Below, piece by piece: positions 17,231 through 25,329 of a stretch of DNA of 64,000 nt. The notes beneath the pieces are model-generated. The model was not told the DNA's origin. It worked only from the letters and a program-made list of their open reading frames with translations, and searched no databases. The position numbers and the translations under genes are program-made. The first letter of the stretch is position 1; each line of letters opens with the position of its first letter. The stretch comes from Streptomyces sp. DvalAA-43 (GTDB lineage Bacteria; Actinomycetota; Actinomycetes; Streptomycetales; Streptomycetaceae), in the NCBI RefSeq assembly GCF_900091725.1, contig NZ_FMBW01000094.1, positions 62,001 through 126,000 of the forward strand. The letters run 5' to 3'.

Positions 17231-17977
17231 TCACCGGGTGAACGTATCCATGGCGGAGATCCGCCAGGTGTCGCCGCGGCGAACGGCGTCCACGGCGAAC
17301 ATGGCCGCCGCGTAGGTCGTCTCCTCCGACGTGCCGGTGCGGGTGTTGCTCTGGTCGGCGAAGATCAGCAGCCGGGCCCGGTCGCCGTCGAGGAGTTCCA
17401 CACCGCTGTCGGTGACGGTGGTGGTCAGCACGAGCTTCTGCTTCTGCCCCTGGGCGCGGACCTGGGCGAGCATGTCCTTGTGCTGCTGCACCGCCTTGCC
17501 GACCAGATGGGTCCTGGCCGCCTCCTCGGACGCGGCGGGCGAGGCGTAGTTGTAGGAGAACACCGCGCCGACGGCGTCGGCGATCTGGCCCTTCACCTCG
17601 CTGGTGCGGCCGATGTCTGTGAGGGCGGTGTTCTGCCGGGACGGGTCGTCGCGCAGGCTCGCGGCCGAGGTGAACGCCCAGGCGGCGAAGGCCCCGAGGA
17701 GCACGGTGAGGGCGCAGAGCACGGCGGGCAGCCGGACACGGAGCCGGGAGGTCCGCCCGCCGCGCGGTTCCGGCTTCTCCGGGGCCTCGGCCGGATCGTC
17801 GTCGTCCACGGCCTCGTCGGCGGTAGTGGTGTCCTTCGGTGCGGCGGGGCGCACCGGCTCGTCCCGGGACACGTCCGGGGTCTCGGGCCCGCGCGCCGGG
17901 GCGGCCGAGGTGGCGCGTTCCGCGGCGACGGTGGCCAGGCGGCGCTGACGGTTGACCAGATGACGGGTGGTCGACAT
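17231..17977 (-). CDS. Mce-associated membrane protein, copy B2
   Basis: This 248-residue protein has a long Pro/Ala/Asp-rich cytoplasmic N-terminus, one transmembrane helix near residue 82 (LPAVLCALTVLLGAFAAWAF) and an extracytoplasmic mixed alpha/beta domain. It is a paralogue of the gene at 18605-19237, sharing LRDxP, ALTD, VFSY, GKAxQQ and a closing WRIS/WTVV segment. Mce-associated (Mam) proteins are thought to stabilise Mce complexes. It belongs to a duplicated A-B-A-B arrangement at the end of the operon. Confidence 0.8.
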   Translation of the reverse strand: MSTTRHLVNRQRRLATVAAERATSAAPARGPETPDVSRDEPVRPAAPKDTTTADEAVDDDDPAEAPEKPEPRGGRTSRLRVRLPAVLCALTVLLGAFAAWAFTSAASLRDDPSRQNTALTDIGRTSEVKGQIADAVGAVFSYNYASPAASEEAARTHLVGKAVQQHKDMLAQVRAQGQKQKLVLTTTVTDSGVELLDGDRARLLIFADQSNTRTGTSEETTYAAAMFAVDAVRRGDTWRISAMDTFTR

Positions 17978-18017
17978 GTCCGGGGTCCTCTCGGTGACGG
18001 GGTGGGAGTCGGTGGCG

Positions 18018-18548
18018 TCAGCCGGCGGTGTTGCCGACGGGCGCCTGGCCTAGGGCGCTGAGCTTCCACCCCTCGGAGGTGCGGGTGAGCTTGCCGAGCA
18101 TCCGGCTCTCCTTCACCGCGGGCTTTCCCTTCGGCGCGGTCACGGTGACCCGCAGCGCCACCATGACTCCGGCCTTCCCGGCCCGGTCGTCGAGTTCGGT
18201 CACCGCCCCGGACAGGATCTGGGCCGTGCTGACCGTCTTCGCCTCCTGGATCTGCTTGATGAACGCCGTCCGCCCGTCGACGAGTTGCTGGTGCAGATCA
18301 CCGGTGGTGGAGTCCTCCCAACTGTCGAGGCCCTTCTCCAGCTTCCGGTGGTCGAGCGTGTTCATGTTCTGTACGGCCTGCTCGCCCGCGGCCAGCGCCT
18401 CGTCCCGGGCCTGCGCGTACGCCGCCGAATCGTCGTGCGAGGCGTCGTACCAGGACACTCCTCCCCAGGCGCCCGCGCCGGCCGCCGCGACCGCCAGCAC
18501 GACCGCCGCCGCCATCAGCGGGTTCCTCGTCATCCGTACCCGTGCCAT
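18018..18548 (-). CDS. Mce-associated membrane protein, copy A2
   Basis: This 176-residue protein has a single N-terminal membrane anchor (LMAAAVVLAVAAAGAGAWGG) and an outer domain with HDDSAAYAQARDEALAAGEQ and WEDSTTGDLHQQLVDGR. It is clearly a paralogue of the gene at 19234-19755, sharing DDSxAYA, RDxALA, LDSWEDSTTG-like and LHxQL blocks in the same order. The C-terminus (KLTRTSEGWKLSALGQAPVG) resembles SnoaL-like folds of Mam proteins. It should help assemble or stabilise the Mce importer. Confidence 0.8.
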   Translation of the reverse strand: MARVRMTRNPLMAAAVVLAVAAAGAGAWGGVSWYDASHDDSAAYAQARDEALAAGEQAVQNMNTLDHRKLEKGLDSWEDSTTGDLHQQLVDGRTAFIKQIQEAKTVSTAQILSGAVTELDDRAGKAGVMVALRVTVTAPKGKPAVKESRMLGKLTRTSEGWKLSALGQAPVGNTAG

Positions 18549-18604
18549 GTGCTGTCTCTCCCCTGCCGACCGATCCGTACCGGGTTGCGCGAATGTGGGC
18601 GCCG

Positions 18605-19237
18605 CTATCTGGCGGTGATCCCGACCACGGTCCAGTGCCCGTCCCGCAGTTGGGCGGTGACGGAGAGCTGTGCCGCCGCCGTGGTGGCCGGCTTGCCCTG
18701 CCGCTCGTAGACCTGGTCGAGGAAGACCAGCAGATGAGCGCTGTCGTCCGTCAGCCGGGTCACTCCGGCACGCACGACGTGGGTGGTGAGCGTCAGCTTC
18801 TGGTCTGCGGCCTGCTTCTCGACCTGGCCGAACAGTGCCGCGTACTGCTGGAGCGCCTTGCCGGCCAGGAGTTGCTTCGCCGACTCCTTGGTGACGCCGG
18901 TGGCTTGCGGGCTGTAGGAGAAGACCTTGCCGAGCGCGTTGCTGACATCGCCCGCGACCCGGGTGGTCGCCTCGCTGTCGGTCAGCGCGCGGTTCGAGGT
19001 GGCGGGGGTGTCGCGCAGCGCCCTGCCCTCGGCGAAGAGCGCGCCGCCGGTCGCGAGCAGCGCGACGACCAGGACCGCTGCCACGACGCGCGGCCACCGC
19101 CGGGCGGGCTCCGGTGTCTGTGTCGAGCCCTCGTCGGCGGCCGCGCCGACCTCCTCGACCTCCTCAGCCTCCTCGGCGTCCCGCGTGTCCGGGTCCGTGT
19201 CCGTGGTCACGACCGCTGTCCCTCCCCGCTCCTTCAT
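18605..19237 (-). CDS. Mce-associated membrane protein, copy B1
   Basis: This 210-residue protein has an acidic N-terminus (AEEAEEVEEVG), one membrane helix near residue 50 (VVAAVLVVALLATGGALF) and an outer domain ending DGHWTVVGITAR. It is paralogous to copy B2. The ATG at 19237 overlaps the stop of copy A1 (ATGA). A GTG at 19210 preceded by GGAGGGA is an equally plausible start and would trim nine residues. Confidence 0.8.
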   Translation of the reverse strand: MKERGGTAVVTTDTDPDTRDAEEAEEVEEVGAAADEGSTQTPEPARRWPRVVAAVLVVALLATGGALFAEGRALRDTPATSNRALTDSEATTRVAGDVSNALGKVFSYSPQATGVTKESAKQLLAGKALQQYAALFGQVEKQAADQKLTLTTHVVRAGVTRLTDDSAHLLVFLDQVYERQGKPATTAAAQLSVTAQLRDGHWTVVGITAR

Positions 19238-19755
19238 GCACCGCTCCCGACCGGAATCGCCGTGAGCGCCTTGACCTTCCAGCCGTCCGCGGTCCGGGCC
19301 AGCGTGGCTTCGAAGCGTTTGCGTTCGGTGCCGCCCTTCCCGGTGCGCGGGGTGACCTCGACATCGACGGTCGCGATCATCTCGGCCGTTCCGGTCCGCT
19401 CGTCGAGCGCGGTGAGCGCCGCGTCGGTGACCTTCCCGCGCGCGGTGGCACCGGACGTGGTGAGTTCCTTCGCGTCCTTGCTCCGGGTACGGCCCAGCTG
19501 GTCGTGGAGCGGCCCGGTCGAGGAGTCGAGCCAGGCCGCCAGTCCGCTGTCCACGGTCCCGGCGTCCTTGGCGTCGAGGCTGTTCAGCAGGGCGAGGCGG
19601 TGCTTGCCGTCGGCCAGCGCGACATCACGGTGCTTCGCGTACGCCAGGCTGTCGTCGCCGCGGGCCCGCGCGTAGGACCAGCCGCCGAGGGCGCAGACCA
19701 GCACGGCGGCGAGCAGCACCGCCCAGCCGGTCAGGGTCTTCGTACGGGTCGTCAT
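19234..19755 (-). CDS. Mce-associated membrane protein, copy A1
   Basis: This 173-residue protein has an N-terminal transmembrane segment (LTGWAVLLAAVLVCALGGWSY) and an outer domain containing DDSLAYAKHRDVALADGKH and WLDSSTGPLHDQL. It pairs with copy A2 downstream. Its start overlaps the mceF stop and its own stop overlaps the copy B1 start, so translation runs through from the Mce genes. Confidence 0.8.
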   Translation of the reverse strand: MTTRTKTLTGWAVLLAAVLVCALGGWSYARARGDDSLAYAKHRDVALADGKHRLALLNSLDAKDAGTVDSGLAAWLDSSTGPLHDQLGRTRSKDAKELTTSGATARGKVTDAALTALDERTGTAEMIATVDVEVTPRTGKGGTERKRFEATLARTADGWKVKALTAIPVGSGA

Positions 19756-21014
19756 CGGCCGCCCTCCTGTCCGAGTCCCAGCAGTCCGGCCATGCCGTCG
19801 CCGTCCGACTGCGGCCGGCCGGTGACACCGAGTGCCCCGGGGAGCCGGTCCGCGGAGCCGTGCCCCAGCAGCATCGAGCCGGGCTTGGCGGGCTCGGGCA
19901 CGCCGCCGCCCTTCGGCGCGTTCGCGCTGCCGCGTACGTTGATGCCGGTGCCGGGCGAAGAGGTGCAGCGGGCCTTGGTGTTGACGGGCGGTCCGGCAGT
20001 GGTGTCCAGGCCGCTGCGGTAGACCGTGGAGCCGTATCCGGCGGTGCAGGGCAGGGGCTCGAAGAAGGTGACCGCCATGCCGAACCGGGCGCCGTTCTCG
20101 TCGATCACACTGGACCCGGCGGCCGCCACGGCGGGCAGTTTCACCAGCAGCTCCTCCATGCCGCGCTGCCGGGTGACGGCGACCTCGGAGGTGGTGAGGA
20201 GGTTGGCGACGACGACGCCGAAGCTCGGGTCGAGGTCCCGCAGCAGTCCGCTGATCTGCCCGGTCGCGTCGGGGGTGACGGCGATCAGCTTGCGTAGATC
20301 GGTGTCGGATCCCTTGAGCTGCGCGGCCAGTTCCTTGGCGCCGGAGGCGAAGCCCTTGAGCGCTTCGCCCTGTTCGGCCTGGGTGCGCAGCACGGTCCGG
20401 CCGTCGGCCATCAGCCGGGTGTTGACGGGCAGTGCGTCGTCCGCCGCCTGGACGAATTCGCTTCCGGTGTCCAGCAGTACCTGGAGGTCGTCGCCGCGCC
20501 CCTCGAACGCGGTGCCGAACTCGTCGACGACCGTGCGCAGGGACTCCAGGTCGACGGAGCTCGCGAGGTCGTTGACGCTGGTGAGGACGTTGGTGACGGG
20601 GGCGGGGACGGTGGTGTCGGCCTGGTCGATGACGGAGCCGTTGGCCAGGTACGGGCCCCCGGTGCGGGTCGGCCGCAGGTCGACGTACTGCTCACCGACC
20701 GAGGAGAGGCTGGCGACGACGGCCTTGAGCCCGTCCGGGATCTTCGGGGCGTCCTTCTCGATGCGCAGTTCGGCCTCGACTCCGTCGTCGGTGAGCTCGA
20801 TCGGCCCGACCCGGCCCACCGACACGCCCCGGTAGGTGACGTTGGAGTGGGTGTACAGCCCGCCGGTGCGCGGGAGCTGGACCTTGACGGTGTAGTAGCT
20901 GCGCAGTCCGATGTAGTGGCCGAGGTCGGCGTACCGCACTCCGAGGTAGCCGAGCACGAGCACCGCGATGACCAGGAAGGCGATGTTCTTGAGCCGGATG
21001 GCGAGGGTGATCAT
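19752..21014 (-). CDS. mceF: MCE-family protein, sixth of six (MceF-like)
   Basis: This is a 420-residue MCE protein. An N-terminal anchor (IAFLVIAVLVLGYLGVRYA) precedes the MCE domain at about residues 40-120, with YTHSNVTYRGVSVGRVGPIEL and VGEQYVDLRP. A long helical region of about 180 residues follows, which in the family builds a lipid tunnel. The C-terminal tail is Gly/Pro-rich. It is one of six different Mce subunits expected to form a heterohexamer across the envelope. Its start overlaps the mceE stop. Confidence 0.92.
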   Translation of the reverse strand: MITLAIRLKNIAFLVIAVLVLGYLGVRYADLGHYIGLRSYYTVKVQLPRTGGLYTHSNVTYRGVSVGRVGPIELTDDGVEAELRIEKDAPKIPDGLKAVVASLSSVGEQYVDLRPTRTGGPYLANGSVIDQADTTVPAPVTNVLTSVNDLASSVDLESLRTVVDEFGTAFEGRGDDLQVLLDTGSEFVQAADDALPVNTRLMADGRTVLRTQAEQGEALKGFASGAKELAAQLKGSDTDLRKLIAVTPDATGQISGLLRDLDPSFGVVVANLLTTSEVAVTRQRGMEELLVKLPAVAAAGSSVIDENGARFGMAVTFFEPLPCTAGYGSTVYRSGLDTTAGPPVNTKARCTSSPGTGINVRGSANAPKGGGVPEPAKPGSMLLGHGSADRLPGALGVTGRPQSDGDGMAGLLGLGQEGGR

Positions 21015-22171
21015 CGGCTGCTCCTGTCCGTGCCCGCCGTCGGGACCTCGGGAAGGGGCAGCGGCAGCGCCTGGCTGGTTCCGCCGGTGCCGCCGGTACC
21101 GGTACCGGGCTGCGGGGAGACCGCCGGGATGATCGGCGGGACGATCTGCGTGCCGGGCATGGCCGTCACATCCAGGTAGACGTTGAGGTAGTCGCCCTTC
21201 ACCCCGCGCAGCACTTCGTCCGTGAACGGGTAGGTGAGCAGCACCTGGAGGGAGTCGGGCAGGTCGCGGCCGGAGTCGGCGAGCGCCTTGAGGCTGGGGG
21301 CGAGGGCCTTGAGGTCGGCGATCATGTCGGCCTTGCTCTTGTCGATCGTGTCGACGGCGACGGTGGAGAGGGTGTCGAGCGAGCGCAGCATGGTGAGGAG
21401 CGAGCCGCGCTGCTTCTCCAGGACCTTCAGGCCGGGGCTGAGTCCGGTGAGGACCGTGCCGACGTCCTGTTTGCGGGTGGCGAGGGTGGCGGAGAGCCGG
21501 TTCACCCCGTCGAGGGCGTCGGTGATGTCCTTCTTGTGGCTGTCCAGGTTCGTGACGAGGGTGTCGACCCGGCCGAGCATGGAGCGCATCTGGGGTTCGC
21601 GGCCGGCGAGCGCCTTGTTGAGCTCGGTGGTGATGGTCTTGAGCTGGTTGATGCCGCCGCCGTTGAGGAGCATCGACAGGGCGCCGAAGACCTCTTCGAC
21701 CTCGGGGTTGCGGTTGGTGCGGGTCAGTGGGATCCGGTCGCCGTCGGCGAGCCTGCCCTGCGCGGTGCCGCGTGCGGGCGCGGCGAGCTGGATGTACTTC
21801 TCGCCGAGGAGGCTGGACTGTTCCAGATGGGCGTAGGCGTTGGCGGGCAGTTCGACCGTGCCGTTGACGCGCATGGTGACCTTGGCGTTCCAGCTGCCCG
21901 AGCCCAGGGAGACCTTGGTGACGCGGCCGACGGCGACGTCGTTGACCTTCACCGAGGCCTGCGGGGCGAGGCTGAGCACGTCCGCGAACTCCGCGGTGAT
22001 CTCGTAGGGGTGGTCGCCGAGGTCGGCGCCGCCGGGCAGCGGCACCTGGTCGATCCCGGTGAACGACGGCAGGCCGGAACCGGTGACGACGAGGGCCAGG
22101 CCGACGCCCACGGCCAGCACCGCGGCGACGCCGGTCGTGCGGGCTCCGGGTCTGCGCAGCACACGGCTCAT
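21011..22171 (-). CDS. mceE: MCE-family protein, fifth of six (MceE-like), apparent lipobox loss
   Basis: This 386-residue protein is placed as MceE by order and by the VPLPGGADLG segment after the N-terminal anchor. In other actinobacteria this subunit is a lipoprotein with a Cys at the end of the signal (TGCG). Here the segment reads LVVTGSGLPS with a TCC serine codon, so no lipidation cysteine is present. The MCE domain (VKVNDVAVGRV, GEKYIQL) and the following helical region are intact. Loss of lipidation is inferred from sequence alone. The stop and start overlap the flanking mce genes (ATGA). Confidence 0.9.
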   Translation of the reverse strand: MSRVLRRPGARTTGVAAVLAVGVGLALVVTGSGLPSFTGIDQVPLPGGADLGDHPYEITAEFADVLSLAPQASVKVNDVAVGRVTKVSLGSGSWNAKVTMRVNGTVELPANAYAHLEQSSLLGEKYIQLAAPARGTAQGRLADGDRIPLTRTNRNPEVEEVFGALSMLLNGGGINQLKTITTELNKALAGREPQMRSMLGRVDTLVTNLDSHKKDITDALDGVNRLSATLATRKQDVGTVLTGLSPGLKVLEKQRGSLLTMLRSLDTLSTVAVDTIDKSKADMIADLKALAPSLKALADSGRDLPDSLQVLLTYPFTDEVLRGVKGDYLNVYLDVTAMPGTQIVPPIIPAVSPQPGTGTGGTGGTSQALPLPLPEVPTAGTDRSSR

Positions 22172-23280
22172 CGGTTCGCCCCCTTCTTTTCCTTGGCGGT
22201 CTTCGCCGGGGTGCCGTAGACGGTGCCGACGGCCGGGAGCGGCAGCGTGGGCAGCGCCTTGCGGCGTGCGGTGTCCACCGGGGTGAGGCCGGCGAGTGCG
22301 CCGGCCTCGGTGAGCGGTCCGCCCATGGAGAGCTCGTTGAGGTTGGTACGGCCGTCGAGCGTGCGGTTCACCGGGTCGTAGGCGTTGACGACGTTGCCCG
22401 CGGTGAGCGGCAGGGTGTCCAGGGACTCGGCGAGCGAGGCCCGCTGGTCGACCAGGGTCTGGGTGAGCGGCACCAGGGCGTCCACGTTCGCCTTGAGCGC
22501 GCCCCGGTTCTTCTGGATGAAGCCCTTGACCTGGCCCAGCGCGGTGCCCAGTTCCTTCAGGGCCGCGCTGAGGTTCTCCTTGTCGTCGGCGAGGAATCCG
22601 GTGACCGAGTTGAGCTGCTGTTCGGCGGCGCGCACATTGCCGTCGTTGTCCTTCAGCATGGTGGTGAAGGTCTGGAGGTAGGACAGGGTGTCGAAGAGGT
22701 TCCCGCTGCTCTTGTCGAGGGTCTTGGTGGCCTTGCCGAACTGCTCGATGGAGTTTCCGATGGCCTTGCCGTTGCCGTCGAGGTTCTTGGCCCCGGTGTC
22801 GAGGAGTCCGGAGAGCGCTCCGTCGGCGTTGGCGCCGTCCGGGCCGAGGGCCTTGGAGAGCTGGGTGATGGAGTCGTACAGCTGGTCCACCTCGACGGGG
22901 GTGGCGTTGTTCGCGGCCGGCAGTACGGCGTGGTCCGCGATCTGCGGTCCGCCGTCGTAGGCGGGGGCGAGCTGGATGTAGCGGTCGGCGACGAGGCTCG
23001 GCGCGACGACCACGGCGTGCGCCCCCTTGGGGACCTTGACCCCCTTGTCGACCCGGAGGGTGACCTTCACCTCCTTGCCCTTGGGCATGACCGATTCGAC
23101 CCGGCCGACCCTGACGCCGAGGATCCTGAGGTCCGATCCGGCGTACACACCGGTGGCCTGGTCGAAGTAGGCGGTGATGGTCGTCGTTCCCTCGTCGTCC
23201 AGGGCCATCACACCGGTGGTGGCCGCGACGGCCACCACGGCGAGTCCGGCGCCGATGCCGACGATGCGCTTCATTCTCAT
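22168..23280 (-). CDS. mceD: MCE-family protein, fourth of six (MceD-like)
   Basis: This is a 370-residue MCE subunit. It has an N-terminal hydrophobic anchor (IVGIGAGLAVVAVAATTGVM), an MCE domain with AYFDQATGVYAGSDLRILGV and ADRYIQLAP, and a helical tunnel region rich in Lys, Gln and Asn (KTLDKSSGNLFDTLSYLQ). The C-terminus is Lys-rich. Its start lies one base after the mceC stop, and its stop overlaps the mceE start. Confidence 0.92.
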   Translation of the reverse strand: MRMKRIVGIGAGLAVVAVAATTGVMALDDEGTTTITAYFDQATGVYAGSDLRILGVRVGRVESVMPKGKEVKVTLRVDKGVKVPKGAHAVVVAPSLVADRYIQLAPAYDGGPQIADHAVLPAANNATPVEVDQLYDSITQLSKALGPDGANADGALSGLLDTGAKNLDGNGKAIGNSIEQFGKATKTLDKSSGNLFDTLSYLQTFTTMLKDNDGNVRAAEQQLNSVTGFLADDKENLSAALKELGTALGQVKGFIQKNRGALKANVDALVPLTQTLVDQRASLAESLDTLPLTAGNVVNAYDPVNRTLDGRTNLNELSMGGPLTEAGALAGLTPVDTARRKALPTLPLPAVGTVYGTPAKTAKEKKGANR

Positions 23281-23281
23281 G

Positions 23282-24301
23282 TCAGCGGCCGCCTTGCTGC
23301 TTGGGTGGCTTGCACTCGGCCCCGGCGGGCGTGCCCGCGGGCACGTACTCCTTCGGGACGACTCCGCAGACGTAGTTGTCGAACCAGCGGCCGCTGCCGA
23401 GGGTGTTGCCGACGAGCCTGTTGTACGAGCCCGCGAGCGAGAGCACCTTGTCGAGACTCTTGCGGTTCTTCACCAGGACCGCGGTGACCCGGCCGAGCGA
23501 GTCCAGGGTGGGCTTGAGCTGCTTGTCGTTGTCCCGCACCAGGCCGGTGAGCTGGGTGCCCAGGTCCCTGGCGCCGGTGAGCAGCAGATGGATGGAGTCG
23601 CGGCGTGCCTGGATCTCGCCGAGGAGCAGGTTGCCGTCCTCCAGCAGGGTCTCGAAGCTGCTCTTCTTGTCGGCGAGCGTCCTGGTGAGCTGCTTGCTGC
23701 CCTTGAGGAGGGTGGCGAGCTGGGCGTCCCGTTCGGAGACGGTCTTCGAGAGGGCGGAGAGCCCGTCGGCCGCGTTCTTCACGTCCGGCGGGGAGTCCTT
23801 GAAGGTGGCGGAGATCGTCTCGAAGCTCTTGGCGAGCTGTGCGGTGTCGATCTCGCCGATGGTCTCGCCGAGTCCGTTGAACGCCTGGGTGACGTCGTAC
23901 GGGGAGGTGGTGCGGCTCGCCCCGATGCGCTCGTGCGGGTCCTGCGGGGCGTTGCCCAGCGGGTCGACGGCGAGGTACTTCTCGCCGAGCAGCGTCTTGA
24001 TGGCGATGCCGACGGTGGAGGAGTTGCCGATCCAGACGTCCTTGACCTTGAAGGCGACCTTCACCTTGGGGCCGTCGAGCGAGACGCCGGTGACCTCGCC
24101 GACCTTCACTCCGGCGACCCGTACCTCGTCGCCCTCGCTCAGTCCGGCGGACTCGGTGAAGTCGGCGCTGTAGGTGGTGCCGCCGCCGATGAAGGGCAGC
24201 GAGTCGACGCGGTAGGCGCCCAGGCCGATGAGGGCGAGGACGAGCAGTCCCACGACGGCCACGGCGACGGGGTTGCGTTCGCGTACGGGGGTGAACCTCA
24301 T
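23282..24301 (-). CDS. mceC: MCE-family protein, third of six (MceC-like)
   Basis: This is a 339-residue MCE subunit. The anchor is PVAVAVVGLLVLALIGLGAY, the MCE domain runs from YSADFTESAGLSEGDEVRVA to LLGEKYLAVDP, and a helical region with KGSKQLTRTLADKKSSFETL follows. The C-terminus has two Cys residues and a Gln/Gly-rich end. ATG 24301 is chosen because it overlaps the mceB stop as ATGA, the pattern throughout this operon; an ATG three codons upstream is possible. Confidence 0.92.
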   Translation of the reverse strand: MRFTPVRERNPVAVAVVGLLVLALIGLGAYRVDSLPFIGGGTTYSADFTESAGLSEGDEVRVAGVKVGEVTGVSLDGPKVKVAFKVKDVWIGNSSTVGIAIKTLLGEKYLAVDPLGNAPQDPHERIGASRTTSPYDVTQAFNGLGETIGEIDTAQLAKSFETISATFKDSPPDVKNAADGLSALSKTVSERDAQLATLLKGSKQLTRTLADKKSSFETLLEDGNLLLGEIQARRDSIHLLLTGARDLGTQLTGLVRDNDKQLKPTLDSLGRVTAVLVKNRKSLDKVLSLAGSYNRLVGNTLGSGRWFDNYVCGVVPKEYVPAGTPAGAECKPPKQQGGR

Positions 24302-25329
24302 CCCTGGCACCTCGGCTTCCTGACCTCGATGCCGGTGGGCGGGGCGCTGCCGTCCTCGGTGGTCACTCCGCTGACCTTGGCCTCGCAGAGGTAGAGGTTG
24401 AGCCAGGACCCGTAGGAGGTGAGCCGGGTGATCGCCGCCATCTTGGCCGGGGTCTTCTGCAGGAAGTTCTCGATCTGCGGATTCCCCTTGTCCAACTGGT
24501 CGGACAGCCGCCCGAGTTGCTTGATGTCGCTCTTGAGGGGGGCGCGGCCGTCGTCGAGGAGGTCCGCGGTGACGGTGGTGAGCGCGCCCATGGCGGTGAC
24601 GGCCTCGCCGAGCGGTTTGCGGTCGCCGGCGAATCCGGTGACGAGCTGCTGCAGGGTGTCGACGAGTTCGTCGAAGCCCGCCTCCCGGTCGTTGACGGTC
24701 TTCAGGACCGTGTTGAGGTTCTTGATCACCTCACCGATCACCTTGTCCTTCGCGGCGACCGTGCCGGTCAGCGAGCCGACGTGCGAGAGGATGCTGTCGA
24801 CGGTGCCGCCCTCGCCCTGGAGCACCTGGACGATGGATCCGGCCAGCTGGTTGACGTCGGGCGGGGAGAGTCCTTCGAAGAGCGGCTGGAAGCCGTTGAA
24901 GAGCTGGGTGAGGTCGAGCGCCGGGGTGGTCCGGGAGAGCGGGATGGTCGCTCCGGCGGCGAAGCTCCTGCCGACCGGTCCGGCCCCCTGGTCGAGGTCG
25001 ATGTACCGCTGGCCGACCATGTTGAGGTACTTGATCGAGGCGGTCACCGAGGCGGGCAGTCTGCGCCCCGCGCGGACGGCGAAGCCGACCTCGGCGAGCC
25101 TCTTGTCGGCCACCGAGATGGACTCGACCTGCCCGACCTTGACCCCGGCGATCCGGACGCTGTCGCCGACGACCAGCCCGGTGGCGTCGGTGAACCTGGC
25201 CTTGTACGTGGTGGTGTCGCCTACCCCGGTGTTGGCGATGGACAGTGCCAGCACGGTGGTGGCCAGCACGGTCACCAGGATGAAGACGATCGATTTCGTG
25301 AGGGGACCGGCGAGAGAGCGGCGCTTCAC
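24298..25329 (-). CDS. mceB: MCE-family protein, second of six (MceB-like)
   Basis: This is a 343-residue MCE subunit. The anchor is IVFILVTVLATTVLALSIANT, followed by an MCE domain with YKARFTDATGLVVGDSVRIAG and VGQRYIDLDQG and a long amphipathic helical region. The C-terminal Cys-containing end (WLNLYLCEAKVSG) is typical of the family. ATGA overlaps join it to the genes on both sides. Confidence 0.92.
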   Translation of the reverse strand: MKRRSLAGPLTKSIVFILVTVLATTVLALSIANTGVGDTTTYKARFTDATGLVVGDSVRIAGVKVGQVESISVADKRLAEVGFAVRAGRRLPASVTASIKYLNMVGQRYIDLDQGAGPVGRSFAAGATIPLSRTTPALDLTQLFNGFQPLFEGLSPPDVNQLAGSIVQVLQGEGGTVDSILSHVGSLTGTVAAKDKVIGEVIKNLNTVLKTVNDREAGFDELVDTLQQLVTGFAGDRKPLGEAVTAMGALTTVTADLLDDGRAPLKSDIKQLGRLSDQLDKGNPQIENFLQKTPAKMAAITRLTSYGSWLNLYLCEAKVSGVTTEDGSAPPTGIEVRKPRCQG

